This document shows, in pieces, positions 12,747-21,237 of a stretch of 21,914 nucleotides of DNA. This DNA comes from Pseudomonadota bacterium. GTDB taxonomy: Bacteria > Myxococcota_A > Polyangia > Polyangiales > Polyangiaceae. Location: NCBI GenBank assembly GCA_023460875.1, contig JAEWOQ010000118.1, forward strand, positions 1-21,914, given 5' to 3'. Position 1 is the stretch's first letter. Each line of letters opens with the position of its first letter. The position numbers and the translations under genes were made by a program. Below the pieces are notes generated by a model that did not search any database, was not told the DNA's origin, and saw nothing but the letters and a program-made list of their open reading frames with translations.

Positions 12747-13853
12747 GTGACCACCGTAGGTATCGTGGGATGGCGTGGCATGGTCGGCTCCGTTCTCTTG
12801 GAGCGCATGCGCGCAGAAGGCGACTTCGAGCACTTCGAGCCCGTGTTCTTCTCCACCTCGCAGGCTGGAGAGCTCGGCCCGGACGTGGGCAAGGGCAAAA
12901 AGCCTCTGCGAGACGCCACCGATACCAAGGCGCTCGCGGAGATGGACGCGATCATCAGCTGCCAGGGCGGCGACTACACGACCTCCGTGCACGGAGATCT
13001 CCGCGGGCTCGGCTGGAAGGGCTACTGGATCGACGCCGCCTCCACCCTGCGCATGGCCGACGACTCGGTGATCGTGCTGGATCCCGTCAATCGCCGGCGC
13101 ATCGACGAGGCGATCGCCGCCGGTCAGCGTGATTTCATCGGCGGCAACTGCACCGTGAGCCTGATGCTCATGGCCATCGCCCCGCTGTTCGAGCGCGGCT
13201 GGGTCGAGTGGATCAACGCGGCCACCTACCAGGCCGCCTCCGGAGCCGGCGCTCGCAACATGCGTGAGCTCGTCCGGCAGATGGCCGTGCTCGGCGCCGC
13301 GCCAGCGGCCGCCGAAGCGAACTCCGGTATCCTCGAGCTCGATCGACAGGTGACCGAGCTGATGCGGGGAGAGACCTTCCCGCAGAGCGAGTTTGGAGCG
13401 CCCCTCGCGGGCAGCCTCATCCCGTGGATCGACAGGGCCGTCGACGACGGCCAGACCCGCGAAGAGTGGAAGGGGCAGGTCGAGACGAACAAAATCCTCG
13501 GCCTGAACCCGGAGGTCCCCGTCGATGGAGTGTGCGTGCGCATCGGCGCCATGCGCTCCCACAGCCAAGCCCTCACCCTGAAGCTCACGAAGGACGTGCC
13601 CCTCGCCGAGCTCGAGGACGCGCTTCGCTCGGGCAACGAGTGGGTGGACTTCGTAGAGAACGACAAGACCGCCACCCTCGCGCGCCTCTCGCCAGCGGCC
13701 GTGTCCGGCACCCTGCGCATTGCCGTGGGGCGAGTCCGCAAGCTCCGCCTCGGCCCGGAGTACCTCTCGATCTACACCGTCGGTGATCAGCTCCTGTGGG
13801 GCGCAGCCGAACCTCTGCGTCGCACGCTCCTGATCGTCCTCGGGAAGCTCTGA
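12747..13853 (+). CDS. asd: Aspartate-semialdehyde dehydrogenase
   Basis: Asd reduces aspartyl phosphate to aspartate semialdehyde with NADPH, the branch point to lysine/diaminopimelate, threonine and methionine. From the GTG at 12747 the product has 368 residues and starts TTVGIVGWRGMVGSVLLERM, matching the N-terminal nucleotide-binding loop of the enterobacterial type. The catalytic cysteine is Cys135 in GGNCTVSLM, the same number as in E. coli. Substrate-binding Arg265 and catalytic His272 sit in VRIGAMRSHSQ. Length and motifs place it with the E. coli-like (proteobacterial) class rather than the shorter archaeal/Gram-positive types. GTG is chosen because it matches the family start and has AGAGGT (12734-12739) seven bases upstream; the longer in-frame extension to 12657 has no family counterpart. 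No aspartokinase gene is adjacent. Confidence 0.96.
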   Translation: MTTVGIVGWRGMVGSVLLERMRAEGDFEHFEPVFFSTSQAGELGPDVGKGKKPLRDATDTKALAEMDAIISCQGGDYTTSVHGDLRGLGWKGYWIDAASTLRMADDSVIVLDPVNRRRIDEAIAAGQRDFIGGNCTVSLMLMAIAPLFERGWVEWINAATYQAASGAGARNMRELVRQMAVLGAAPAAAEANSGILELDRQVTELMRGETFPQSEFGAPLAGSLIPWIDRAVDDGQTREEWKGQVETNKILGLNPEVPVDGVCVRIGAMRSHSQALTLKLTKDVPLAELEDALRSGNEWVDFVENDKTATLARLSPAAVSGTLRIAVGRVRKLRLGPEYLSIYTVGDQLLWGAAEPLRRTLLIVLGKL

Positions 13854-13866
13854 CCTCCTCGACGAG

Positions 13867-13901
13867 CGACGAGCGGCTCGTCACGACGGAGCCGCTCGTC
13901 G
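13867..13901 (+). terminator. Perfect 13-bp hairpin after asd
   Basis: CGACGAGCGGCTC (13867-13879) pairs without mismatch with GAGCCGCTCGTCG (13889-13901) around a 9-base loop. It starts 13 bases after the asd stop. No T-run follows. It probably marks the 3' end of the asd transcript. Confidence 0.6.
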
Positions 13902-13974
13902 TGAACGGAGGAGGACTCGAGCTCCTCCAGCCACTGCCCGGCCGCGCGCAGGTCGAGCTGGCCGTGAGTTCGTG

Positions 13975-13980
13975 CATAAT
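13975..13980 (+). promoter_or_regulatory. Candidate -10 element of menB
   Basis: CATAAT matches the TATAAT consensus in five of six positions and ends nine bases before the menB ATG. There is no Shine-Dalgarno sequence in between, so a leaderless or near-leaderless mRNA is possible. The -35 region is weak (TCGAGC-like). Confidence 0.35.
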
Positions 13981-13989
13981 GCCGGGCCC

Positions 13990-14880
<891 letters not shown>

Positions 14881-14986
14881 GCTCGTCCAGCGGAGCTCAT
14901 CCTGCGGCCTACTCCTCCGGCACGGTGCCGACGCCGCGGCTCGACAGCGGTTCGCCGTCGCGTCGGCCGTGCCGGGAGTCTCATAC

Positions 14987-15023
14987 ACGAACGCCCGAGA
15001 CCAGCTGGCCTCGGGCGTTTCGT
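14987..15023. terminator. Bidirectional terminator-like hairpin between convergent menB and gap
   Basis: AACGCCCGAG (14990-14999) pairs perfectly with CTCGGGCGTT (15010-15019) around a 10-base loop. With a one-base bulge at T15020 the stem extends by three more pairs (ACG 14987-14989 with CGT 15021-15023). It lies between the 3' ends of the two facing genes, nearer gap, and reads as a hairpin from either side, with a short T stretch on the plus strand. Confidence 0.65.
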
Positions 15024-15045
15024 CGAAGTGGAGGGAGCGACGCCC

Positions 15046-16038
<993 letters not shown>

Positions 16039-16074
16039 CCTGTTCTTTCCTTGTGAGGTGCGTGAGGTGACGGG

Positions 16075-16080
16075 CTTATA
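16075..16080 (-). promoter_or_regulatory. Candidate -10 element of gap
   Basis: On the minus strand TATAAG matches five of six -10 positions and lies 36 bases before the gap start codon, giving a short leader with the AAGGAA ribosome-binding site. A matching -35 at 17 bases (ACACAA on the minus strand) is poor. Confidence 0.35.
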
Positions 16081-16180
16081 CTTCAACCCGGGGTTGCTTG
16101 TGTATGCCCCCGCTCCCGACCGGGAATGGGAGGCGGTGCCCCGGAGCTCTGGCTCACGTCCTGGCTTGGACTCCCTGGCG

Positions 16181-16238
16181 GGGCTTAGGCTAGCGGGGGC
16201 TTAGGCTAGCGGAGGCTAGCGGTGGCGGAGACTAGCGG
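16181..16238. repeat. Degenerate tandem repeats with CTAGCGG core (four copies)
   Basis: GGGCTTAGGCTAGCGG occurs perfectly at 16181-16196 and 16197-16212. A truncated copy, AGGCTAGCGG, follows at 16213-16222 and a diverged 16-base copy, TGGCGGAGACTAGCGG, at 16223-16238. They lie 100-160 bases upstream of the gap -10-like element. Confidence 0.9.
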
Positions 16239-16548
16239 AGGCCAAAGCCAGAGGAGCCGTTCGTCGCTCGGCCGACTCGCCTCGGGATCGCGACCCCGCA
16301 CGAGTCCTCGCCCTGGGCGGCCCGTGCAGCACGACACCGCGAAGAACGCACCGCTCTCATAGCACGGGCTCGCCTCACCGCCGACACCTGAACGAGCCGG
16401 AACGCTCATCGATCGCCGGTTTTCCCTCCCCTCGTCGCCGCGCTCCTCGCGCACGCGGGCGCCCTCGCCGACTCCCCTGGAAAACGTCCGCTTTCACGCG
16501 CGCCGACGCGCTACGGAACCGGCCTCGGGCCGCGCCCCCCGGCTCCCC

Positions 16549-16592
16549 CGTTCAGCGCTTCTCGAAGAATCGTTCAGCGCTTGCCGAAGAAG
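16549..16592. repeat. 22-base tandem duplication of the DegT gene 3' end
   Basis: The unit at 16571-16592 contains the last codons and stop of the aminotransferase gene. A copy differing at about three positions lies directly beyond it at 16549-16570. Both start with CGTTCAGCGCTT. The duplicate is outside the reading frame because the stop (complement of 16574-16576) lies in the inner unit. Confidence 0.85.
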
Positions 16593-17734
16593 GAGACCGC
16601 TGCGTCGACGACTTCGCAGGCCTGCTCCTCGGACAGCTCCGGATAGATCGGCAACGCGAGCACCTCCGCCGCAGCCCGCTCCGCCTCGGGGAAGGCGCCC
16701 GCCACGTGGCCCAGCTCCGCGAGGGCGGGCTGCAGGTGCAGAGGACGCGGGTAATACACCGCGTGGCCGATCGCCCGCGCCCCGAGGTGCCGCGCCAATC
16801 CGTCTCGGTCGCCCGCGCGCACGACGAACTGGTTGTAGGAGTGGCCCGGCGCCGCGTCGGGCAACACCACTGGATGGTCAAACGTCGGGTAGACGGCGCC
16901 CTCTCTCGCCAACCCCGACGCCAAGAACAGGCGCCGGTACCGGGCTGCGTTCGCCCTGCGTCGCTCCAACCACGACTCCAAGCGCGGGAGCTTGACCGCC
17001 AAGATGGCCGCCTGGAGCGCGTCGAGCCGAAAGTTCCCGCCCACCTCCTCGTGGTGATGAGGCCGAGAGGCGCCGTGGACCCGGAGCCGTCGCACCCGCT
17101 CCCAGCGTTGCGCGTCGCGGCACACCACGAGGCCCCCATCGCCGGCCGCCCCCAGATTCTTCGAGGGAAAGAAGCTGAAGCAGCCGAAGTCCCCGAGCGC
17201 GCCGGCGGGGCGCGCGGCGCCGTGCTCCGGGTCGGGGACGAGGGTCCCCAACGCCTGCGCCGCGTCTTCGATCACGGTGAGCCTCCGCTCATGGCCCCAG
17301 GCGAGCAGCGACGTCATGGGCGCGGCGCGCCCGAACAGGTGCACGGGCAGGACCGCCCCGGTGCGTTCTGTCGTGACGTCTGGGACCCGGCTCGCGTCGA
17401 TGTTGTAGGTCTCCGGATCGATGTCCACGAACACCGGGCGCGCGCCCACCCGGAGGATGGCCCCCGCCGTGGCGAAGAAAGTGAAGGGCGTCGTGACGAC
17501 CTCGTGCCCGGCGCCGATCCCGGCGGCGAGCAGGCTCACGACGAGCGCGTCCGTGCCCGAGGAGACGCCGACCGCGTGGGGCACACCGAGGTGCGCGGCG
17601 ATCTGCTCCTCGAAGCGCGCGACGGTCGGACCGAGGATGAACGCGTTGGCGTCGAGCGCGCCGCGCAGGGCTGCGTCGATGGCGTCGCGGAGCGGCGCAT
17701 GGTGCGCCTCGAGGTCGAGGAGAGGGACGGCCAT
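16574..17734 (-). CDS. DegT/DnrJ/EryC1/StrS family PLP-dependent sugar aminotransferase
   Basis: Members transfer an amino group from glutamate or glutamine to a keto sugar bound to a nucleotide, for surface glycans or secondary metabolites. The 386-residue product has the whole fold: the N-terminal DLEAHHAPLR start, SSGTDAL (58-64) for cofactor phosphate, EDAAQ with Asp157 pairing to the PLP ring, and the Schiff-base lysine Lys192 in FFPSKNLGAAGDGG. The C-terminal HAVYYPRPLHLQPA segment is typical of the WbpE/WlbC-like branch, but the sugar substrate cannot be read from the sequence. It follows the DUF1232 gene by nine bases and is surely co-transcribed with it. No Shine-Dalgarno is obvious, suggesting coupling. 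No other sugar-nucleotide or glycosyltransferase genes are near, which is unusual for this family. Confidence 0.93.
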   Translation of the reverse strand: MAVPLLDLEAHHAPLRDAIDAALRGALDANAFILGPTVARFEEQIAAHLGVPHAVGVSSGTDALVVSLLAAGIGAGHEVVTTPFTFFATAGAILRVGARPVFVDIDPETYNIDASRVPDVTTERTGAVLPVHLFGRAAPMTSLLAWGHERRLTVIEDAAQALGTLVPDPEHGAARPAGALGDFGCFSFFPSKNLGAAGDGGLVVCRDAQRWERVRRLRVHGASRPHHHEEVGGNFRLDALQAAILAVKLPRLESWLERRRANAARYRRLFLASGLAREGAVYPTFDHPVVLPDAAPGHSYNQFVVRAGDRDGLARHLGARAIGHAVYYPRPLHLQPALAELGHVAGAFPEAERAAAEVLALPIYPELSEEQACEVVDAAVSFFGKR

Positions 17735-17743
17735 GGGTCGGAT

Positions 17744-18172
17744 CTACAGCGCATCGCTGGCGTCGAGGCCACGGAGTGCACAGAACGCCCGGAGCTCTTC
17801 GGCGATGTTCTGCACCGCGAGCTCGAGGATGGCGGCGTCGTCCAAGAACCCACCATCCTCCGTGTCCGGGACGAGATCGATGGGCGCCGACAGGTAGAGC
17901 AAGGCGCCCACCGCCACGCGCACCGCGTCGAAGGGGGGAACGTACGCGTCACCGCCCGGAGCGCCCGCGCGCATCTGCTGGGCGGCGAGCTCGACGAACT
18001 CGAAGAGGAGCGTCGCCTGCTTCCTGGCGCGGCCGAGCTCCTTTGGGAGCTCGGCGATGAGCGCCTGGACCGCCGCCCGATTCCCGGCGACACGCTCCAC
18101 GTCGTCGCGCTCCACGCGCTGTGCCTTCAGCTCGAGCGCCTTCCGTACCTGCTCGTCCGCGAACTTGATCAT
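17744..18172 (-). CDS. DUF1232 (YkvA-like) domain protein
   Basis: The 142-residue product has an N-terminal charged helical half (1-70) and a C-terminal DUF1232 motif. That motif is ALLYLSAPIDLVPD, then a short linker and GFLDDAAILELAV (about 90-120), matching the family pattern of a short hydrophobic segment, SPxDLxPD and a G-x-x-DD motif. The family is widespread and probably membrane-associated, and has no established biochemical role. The start at 18172 is preceded by GAGGTG six bases upstream. It is the first gene of a unit with the DegT aminotransferase and diverges from marR across a 115-base promoter region, so the palindrome near marR could influence both. A second DUF1232 protein is encoded at the right of the window, but the two differ outside the motif. 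Confidence 0.88.
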   Translation of the reverse strand: MIKFADEQVRKALELKAQRVERDDVERVAGNRAAVQALIAELPKELGRARKQATLLFEFVELAAQQMRAGAPGGDAYVPPFDAVRVAVGALLYLSAPIDLVPDTEDGGFLDDAAILELAVQNIAEELRAFCALRGLDASDAL

Positions 18173-18251
18173 GGCGACACCTCGCGAGCCCCACCGCGAT
18201 CCGCGGCGAGCGCCTCGACGCTACCACCAGCCGCCCAGCGCGCGAATCCCC

Positions 18252-18287
18252 TTGCCGATCTAGTTTACCTAGGTTAACTATTGAGCC
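18252..18287 (+). promoter_or_regulatory. Palindromic operator and candidate promoter of marR-leuCD
   Basis: The 20 bases 18261-18280 form an imperfect palindrome centred on CCTAGG (TAGTTtACC|TAGGtTAACTA style), 18 of 20 positions symmetric. AT-rich half-sites are typical of MarR-family operators. A TTGCCG at 18252-18257 could be a -35 with TAACTA/AACTAT (18275-18281) as -10 at 17-18 bases, so the palindrome would fill the spacer and -10, an ideal repressor position. It ends seven bases before the regulator's GTG. Autoregulation is inferred from the position. Confidence 0.6.
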
Positions 18288-18920
18288 GTGCCATCATCCC
18301 CCAGCGTCACCCCCCGAGAGGCTCCGGCGCGCCCTGAGGCGACCGCCGGGCGCCTGGAGCTGGTGCACCAGGGGATCGAGGTGCTCGGGAGGCTGGCGGA
18401 GCTGTTCCGTCAGCGGCGCCAGCAGCTCGCCGAGGAGGCGGGGATCACCGATCCTCAATGGGAGGTGCTCGAAGAGATCAGCTCCGAGCACTTCATGCCG
18501 ACGATGTTCGCGCGGCGGCGAGACAGCAGCGCCGCCGCCGTGAGCAAGCTGATCCGACAGCTCGTGGACAAGGGGTTGGTGACGGTGCGCGTGGCGCGAG
18601 GTGACGCTCGGCACCGGGAATATGCTTTGACGCCGCGGGGACGCCGCACCATGGAGACCCTCCGCGAGAGCCGCGAGCAAGCCATCGAGAAGGTGTGGCT
18701 CGCCTTCGAGTCCGCCGAGCTCGCCGGCTTCGCTCGCTTCGGCAACGCTCTCGCGGCGCGCCTGGCGGAGCTCACGGAGAGCACCACCACGAGCCGCGGC
18801 CCCGCCGCGGCTCCGGCGCGGAGAAGCAGAGGTCGCCGCAACGCGACCAGCGCGCCCAGCGGCGCCCCTACGCCCCTCGCCCAGGGCGCTACCCCAGGCG
18901 ACGTGGGCGCAGAGAAATGA
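18288..18920 (+). CDS. MarR-family winged-helix transcriptional regulator
   Basis: The 210-residue product has a MarR fold: dimerisation helices at about 22-50, a helix-turn-helix with recognition helix SSAAAVSKLIRQL (80-92), and a wing RVARGDARHREYALTPRG (101-118) with the family D-x-R and LTxxG signature, then C-terminal dimerisation helices to about 163. Residues 165-210 are an unusual Ser/Pro/Ala/Arg-rich tail, probably disordered, which most MarR proteins lack. The GTG at 18288 is used because no other start gives the whole fold; there is no Shine-Dalgarno, and a -10-like element ends seven bases before it, so translation may be leaderless. The stop at 18918-18920 overlaps an in-frame alternative ATG of leuC, so the genes are probably one operon. 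Its ligand is unknown. Confidence 0.9.
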   Translation: MPSSPSVTPREAPARPEATAGRLELVHQGIEVLGRLAELFRQRRQQLAEEAGITDPQWEVLEEISSEHFMPTMFARRRDSSAAAVSKLIRQLVDKGLVTVRVARGDARHREYALTPRGRRTMETLRESREQAIEKVWLAFESAELAGFARFGNALAARLAELTESTTTSRGPAAAPARRSRGRRNATSAPSGAPTPLAQGATPGDVGAEK

Positions 18921-18964
18921 TTCGAACAGTCAGCGCACAATCCAAGCAAGGAAAGGCTCAGCTC

Positions 18965-20380
18965 ATGGGCAAGACTCTGTACGAAAAGGTCTTCGACAGG
19001 CACACCGTCGGCAAACTCCCCTCCGGGCAGTTCCAGCTGTTCATGGGGCTGCACCTCATCCACGAGGTGACCTCCCCCCAAGCGTTCGCCATGTTGGAGG
19101 AGCGCGGCCTCCGCGTGATGTTCCCCGAGCGCACCTTCGCCACGGTGGATCACATCATTCCTACCACCTCCCAGCTGCGCCCCTACGGCGACAGCCTCGC
19201 CGAGCAGATGATGGTCGCCCTCGAGGACAACGTGCAGCGGCACGGCATCCGCTTGTTCTCCCCAGAGAAATCGGAGCAGGGCATCGTGCACGTGGTGGGG
19301 CCGGAGCGCGGGCTGACGCAGCCGGGCATGACGATCTGCTGCGGCGACTCCCACACCTCGACGCACGGCGCCTTCGGAGCCCTCGCCTTCGGCATCGGCA
19401 CGAGCCAGGTGCGCGACGTGCTGGGGACGCAGACCCTCGCCATCGACAAGCTGAAGGTGCGCCGGATCGAGGTGAACGGGAAGCTGCGCCCCGGCGTGTA
19501 CGCCAAGGACGTCACCCTCTACATCATCCAGAAGCTCGGCGTGAAGGGCGGCGTCGGCTTCGCCTACGAGTACGCGGGCGACGTGTTCGACGCCATGTCG
19601 ATGGACGAGCGCATGACCGTCTGCAACATGAGCATCGAGGGCGGCGCGCGCTGCGGCTACGTGCAGCCCGACGAGACGACGTATGAGTACCTGAAGGGGC
19701 GAGAGTATGCCCCCCAGGGCGACGCTTGGGAGCGCGCGGTGGCGGACTGGCAGTCGCTGCGCAGCGATCCCGACGCCCAGTACGATGACGTCGTGCGGAT
19801 CGCCGCGGAGGAGATCGAGCCGGTGGTCACCTGGGGCATCACGCCCGGACAGTCCACCTCCGTGGGCGGCAGCATCCCGCGCCTCGAAGAGGTGGACCCC
19901 AGCGAGCGGGACACCGTGCAAGAGGCCTACCGCTACATGTCCCTCGAGCCAGGGCAGAAGATCGCGGGCACCAAGGTGGACGTGGCCTTCATCGGCTCCT
20001 GCACCAACGGGCGCCTGAGCGATATCGAGGAGGTCGTCCGGTTGCTCGACGGCAAGAACCTGAAGGTCAAAGAGGGGGTGCGGGCCATCGTGGTCCCAGG
20101 CTCTCACCAGGTGAAGCAGGCGGCGCTCGAGCGAGGCTACGACGAGCTGCTGACCGCGGCTGGCTTCGAGTTCCGCGAGCCGGGCTGCTCCATGTGCCTG
20201 GCGATGAACCCCGACAAGCTCCAGGGGCGCGAGGTGTGCGCCTCGAGCTCCAACCGCAACTTCAAGGGACGCCAGGGATCGCCGACCGGGCGCACCCTGC
20301 TCATGAGCCCCGCGATGGTCGCCGCCGCCGCCATCGCGGGCGAGGTCACCGACGCGCGGGAGCTGTTCGGCATTCACTGA
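18965..20380 (+). CDS. leuC: 3-isopropylmalate dehydratase large subunit
   Basis: LeuC with LeuD isomerises 2-isopropylmalate to 3-isopropylmalate in leucine synthesis; the large subunit holds the [4Fe-4S] cluster. From the ATG at 18965 the product has 471 residues, close to E. coli LeuC (466), and starts GKTLYEKVFDRH as in the family. Cluster cysteines are Cys346 (GSCTNGR), Cys408 and Cys411 (CSMCLAMN), nearly the E. coli numbers 347/407/410. Also present are CCGDSHTSTHGAFG and the ASSSNRNFKGRQG motif. AGGAAAGG precedes this ATG by about nine bases. An in-frame ATG at 18917 overlaps the marR stop and would add 16 residues, but has no ribosome-binding site. It is bacterial-type LeuC, not the shorter homoaconitase-like form. 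No leuA or leuB lies in the window. Confidence 0.96.
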   Translation: MGKTLYEKVFDRHTVGKLPSGQFQLFMGLHLIHEVTSPQAFAMLEERGLRVMFPERTFATVDHIIPTTSQLRPYGDSLAEQMMVALEDNVQRHGIRLFSPEKSEQGIVHVVGPERGLTQPGMTICCGDSHTSTHGAFGALAFGIGTSQVRDVLGTQTLAIDKLKVRRIEVNGKLRPGVYAKDVTLYIIQKLGVKGGVGFAYEYAGDVFDAMSMDERMTVCNMSIEGGARCGYVQPDETTYEYLKGREYAPQGDAWERAVADWQSLRSDPDAQYDDVVRIAAEEIEPVVTWGITPGQSTSVGGSIPRLEEVDPSERDTVQEAYRYMSLEPGQKIAGTKVDVAFIGSCTNGRLSDIEEVVRLLDGKNLKVKEGVRAIVVPGSHQVKQAALERGYDELLTAAGFEFREPGCSMCLAMNPDKLQGREVCASSSNRNFKGRQGSPTGRTLLMSPAMVAAAAIAGEVTDARELFGIH

Positions 20381-20396
20381 GTCGAGAGGAACGAAA

Positions 20397-21011
20397 ATGG
20401 ATACCAAACGAGTCACGATCCGTGGACGCGCCATCCCGGTGCGCGGCAACGACATCGACACCGATCGCATCATCCCTGCGCGCTTCCTCAAGACCGTCAC
20501 CTTCGACGGCCTCGGCGAGCACGCCTTCGAAGACGATCGGCTGCAGCTGAAGGAGCAGGGCAAGACTCACTCCTTCGACGACACGAGGTTCAGCGGCGCC
20601 CAGGTGCTCCTGGTGAACCAGAACTTCGGCTGCGGCTCGAGCCGTGAGCACGCACCGCAGGCGATCGCCCGCTGGGGCGAGGGGATTCGGATCATCGTGG
20701 GCGAGTCCTTCGCGGAGATTTTCTACGGGAACTGCCAGGCCTTGGGCATCCCGTGTCCGACCGTGGACGCCGCCACGATGGAGCAGCTGATGTCGGCGGT
20801 GGAGCGCCAACCCGAGGCGGAGCTCACCGTCGATTTGGAGACGCGCACGATCCGCATGGCCGATACCAGCTATCCGTTCACCATGCCCGAGGGGCCTCGC
20901 AAGGCCTTCCTCGAGGGCCGTTGGGACTCGACGGTCGAGCTCTTGGCGAATGAGGAAGCCATCCAGCGGACGGCCGCGCAGCTGTCTTACCTGCGCGGCT
21001 ATGCCTCTTGA
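20397..21011 (+). CDS. leuD: 3-isopropylmalate dehydratase small subunit
   Basis: LeuD is the swivelling small subunit that completes the isopropylmalate isomerase active site with LeuC in leucine synthesis. The 204-residue product, normal for the bacterial-type subunit, shows RGNDIDTDRIIPARFLK near the N-terminus and the aconitase-swivel motif NQNFGCGSSREHAPQAI (74-90), followed by GESFAEIFYGNC. It starts 16 bases after leuC, with AGAGGA six bases before the ATG, so the pair is an operon with upstream marR. The stop codon lies within the first unit of an 11-base tandem repeat, so the end of the gene has been copied downstream. Confidence 0.96.
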   Translation: MDTKRVTIRGRAIPVRGNDIDTDRIIPARFLKTVTFDGLGEHAFEDDRLQLKEQGKTHSFDDTRFSGAQVLLVNQNFGCGSSREHAPQAIARWGEGIRIIVGESFAEIFYGNCQALGIPCPTVDAATMEQLMSAVERQPEAELTVDLETRTIRMADTSYPFTMPEGPRKAFLEGRWDSTVELLANEEAIQRTAAQLSYLRGYAS

Positions 21012-21046
21012 GCGCCTCTTGAGCGCCTCTTGACGGCCTCCTGACG
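21003..21046. repeat. 11-base tandem repeat overlapping the leuD stop (four copies)
   Basis: GCCTCTTGAGC at 21003-21013 and 21014-21024 is perfect; GCCTCTTGACG (21025-21035) and GCCTCCTGACG (21036-21046) are slightly diverged. The first unit carries the last leuD codons and the TGA, and the copies lie in the untranslated region. Confidence 0.9.
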
Positions 21047-21068
21047 GCCGCCGCCAGCACGCGGCCTG

Positions 21069-21095
21069 CGGCGCTCGGCTCCGAGCCGGGCGCCG
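21069..21095 (+). terminator. Strong 12-bp hairpin after leuD
   Basis: Bases 21069-21080 pair with 21084-21095 around a three-base CCG loop. Eleven pairs are Watson-Crick and one is G-T. It begins 58 bases past the leuD stop. No T-tract follows, as with the other hairpins in this window. It is likely the 3' end of the marR-leuCD transcript. Confidence 0.6.
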
Positions 21096-21222
21096 CGCGG
21101 GAGGCGGCCCCCCAAGCTCTGCCTCGTAGAGCCGGAGCACCCCTGCCCCCCTGGAGGCCGAGCAGCGGCGGCGCCGAGGCGACGGAGCCCAAGCAGCCGT
21201 GAGCGCATCCGCTGACCTCTGG

Positions 21223-21228
21223 TATGCT
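21223..21228 (+). promoter_or_regulatory. Candidate -10 element of the second DUF1232 gene
   Basis: TATGCT matches four of six -10 positions and ends nine bases before the GTG at 21238, with no Shine-Dalgarno between. If real, it favours 21238 as a leaderless start over the GTG at 21199, which would lie upstream of the transcript. No good -35 is seen. Confidence 0.3.
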
Positions 21229-21237
21229 TTGCCCGTC

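Larger units (their letters stand above)
16039..16573. other. Intergenic region between gap and the DegT aminotransferase gene
   Basis: These 535 bases hold the gap promoter region at the left, a run of 16-base CTAGCGG repeats (16181-16238), and a copy of the DegT gene's 3' end at the right (16549-16570). Between about 16240 and 16540 I see no gene that looks real. The minus-strand frame there is short, arginine/serine-rich and lacks any recognised motif. A small CGGCC-TCG-GGCCG hairpin (16520-16532) lies downstream of the DegT stop. Confidence 0.5.

Noticed and set aside
16206..16454. 82-codon minus-strand frame in the gap/DegT intergenic region
   Set aside because: It starts inside repeats, has no ribosome-binding site and low-complexity Arg/Ser/Gly composition, and matches no known family.
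16706..18277. 523-codon plus-strand open frame opposite the DegT and DUF1232 genes
   Set aside because: It is antisense to two recognisable genes and extends into the palindrome region; no motif was found.
18455..20563. 702-codon minus-strand open frame opposite marR-leuC
   Set aside because: It is a shadow frame; LeuC and MarR on the plus strand are unambiguous.
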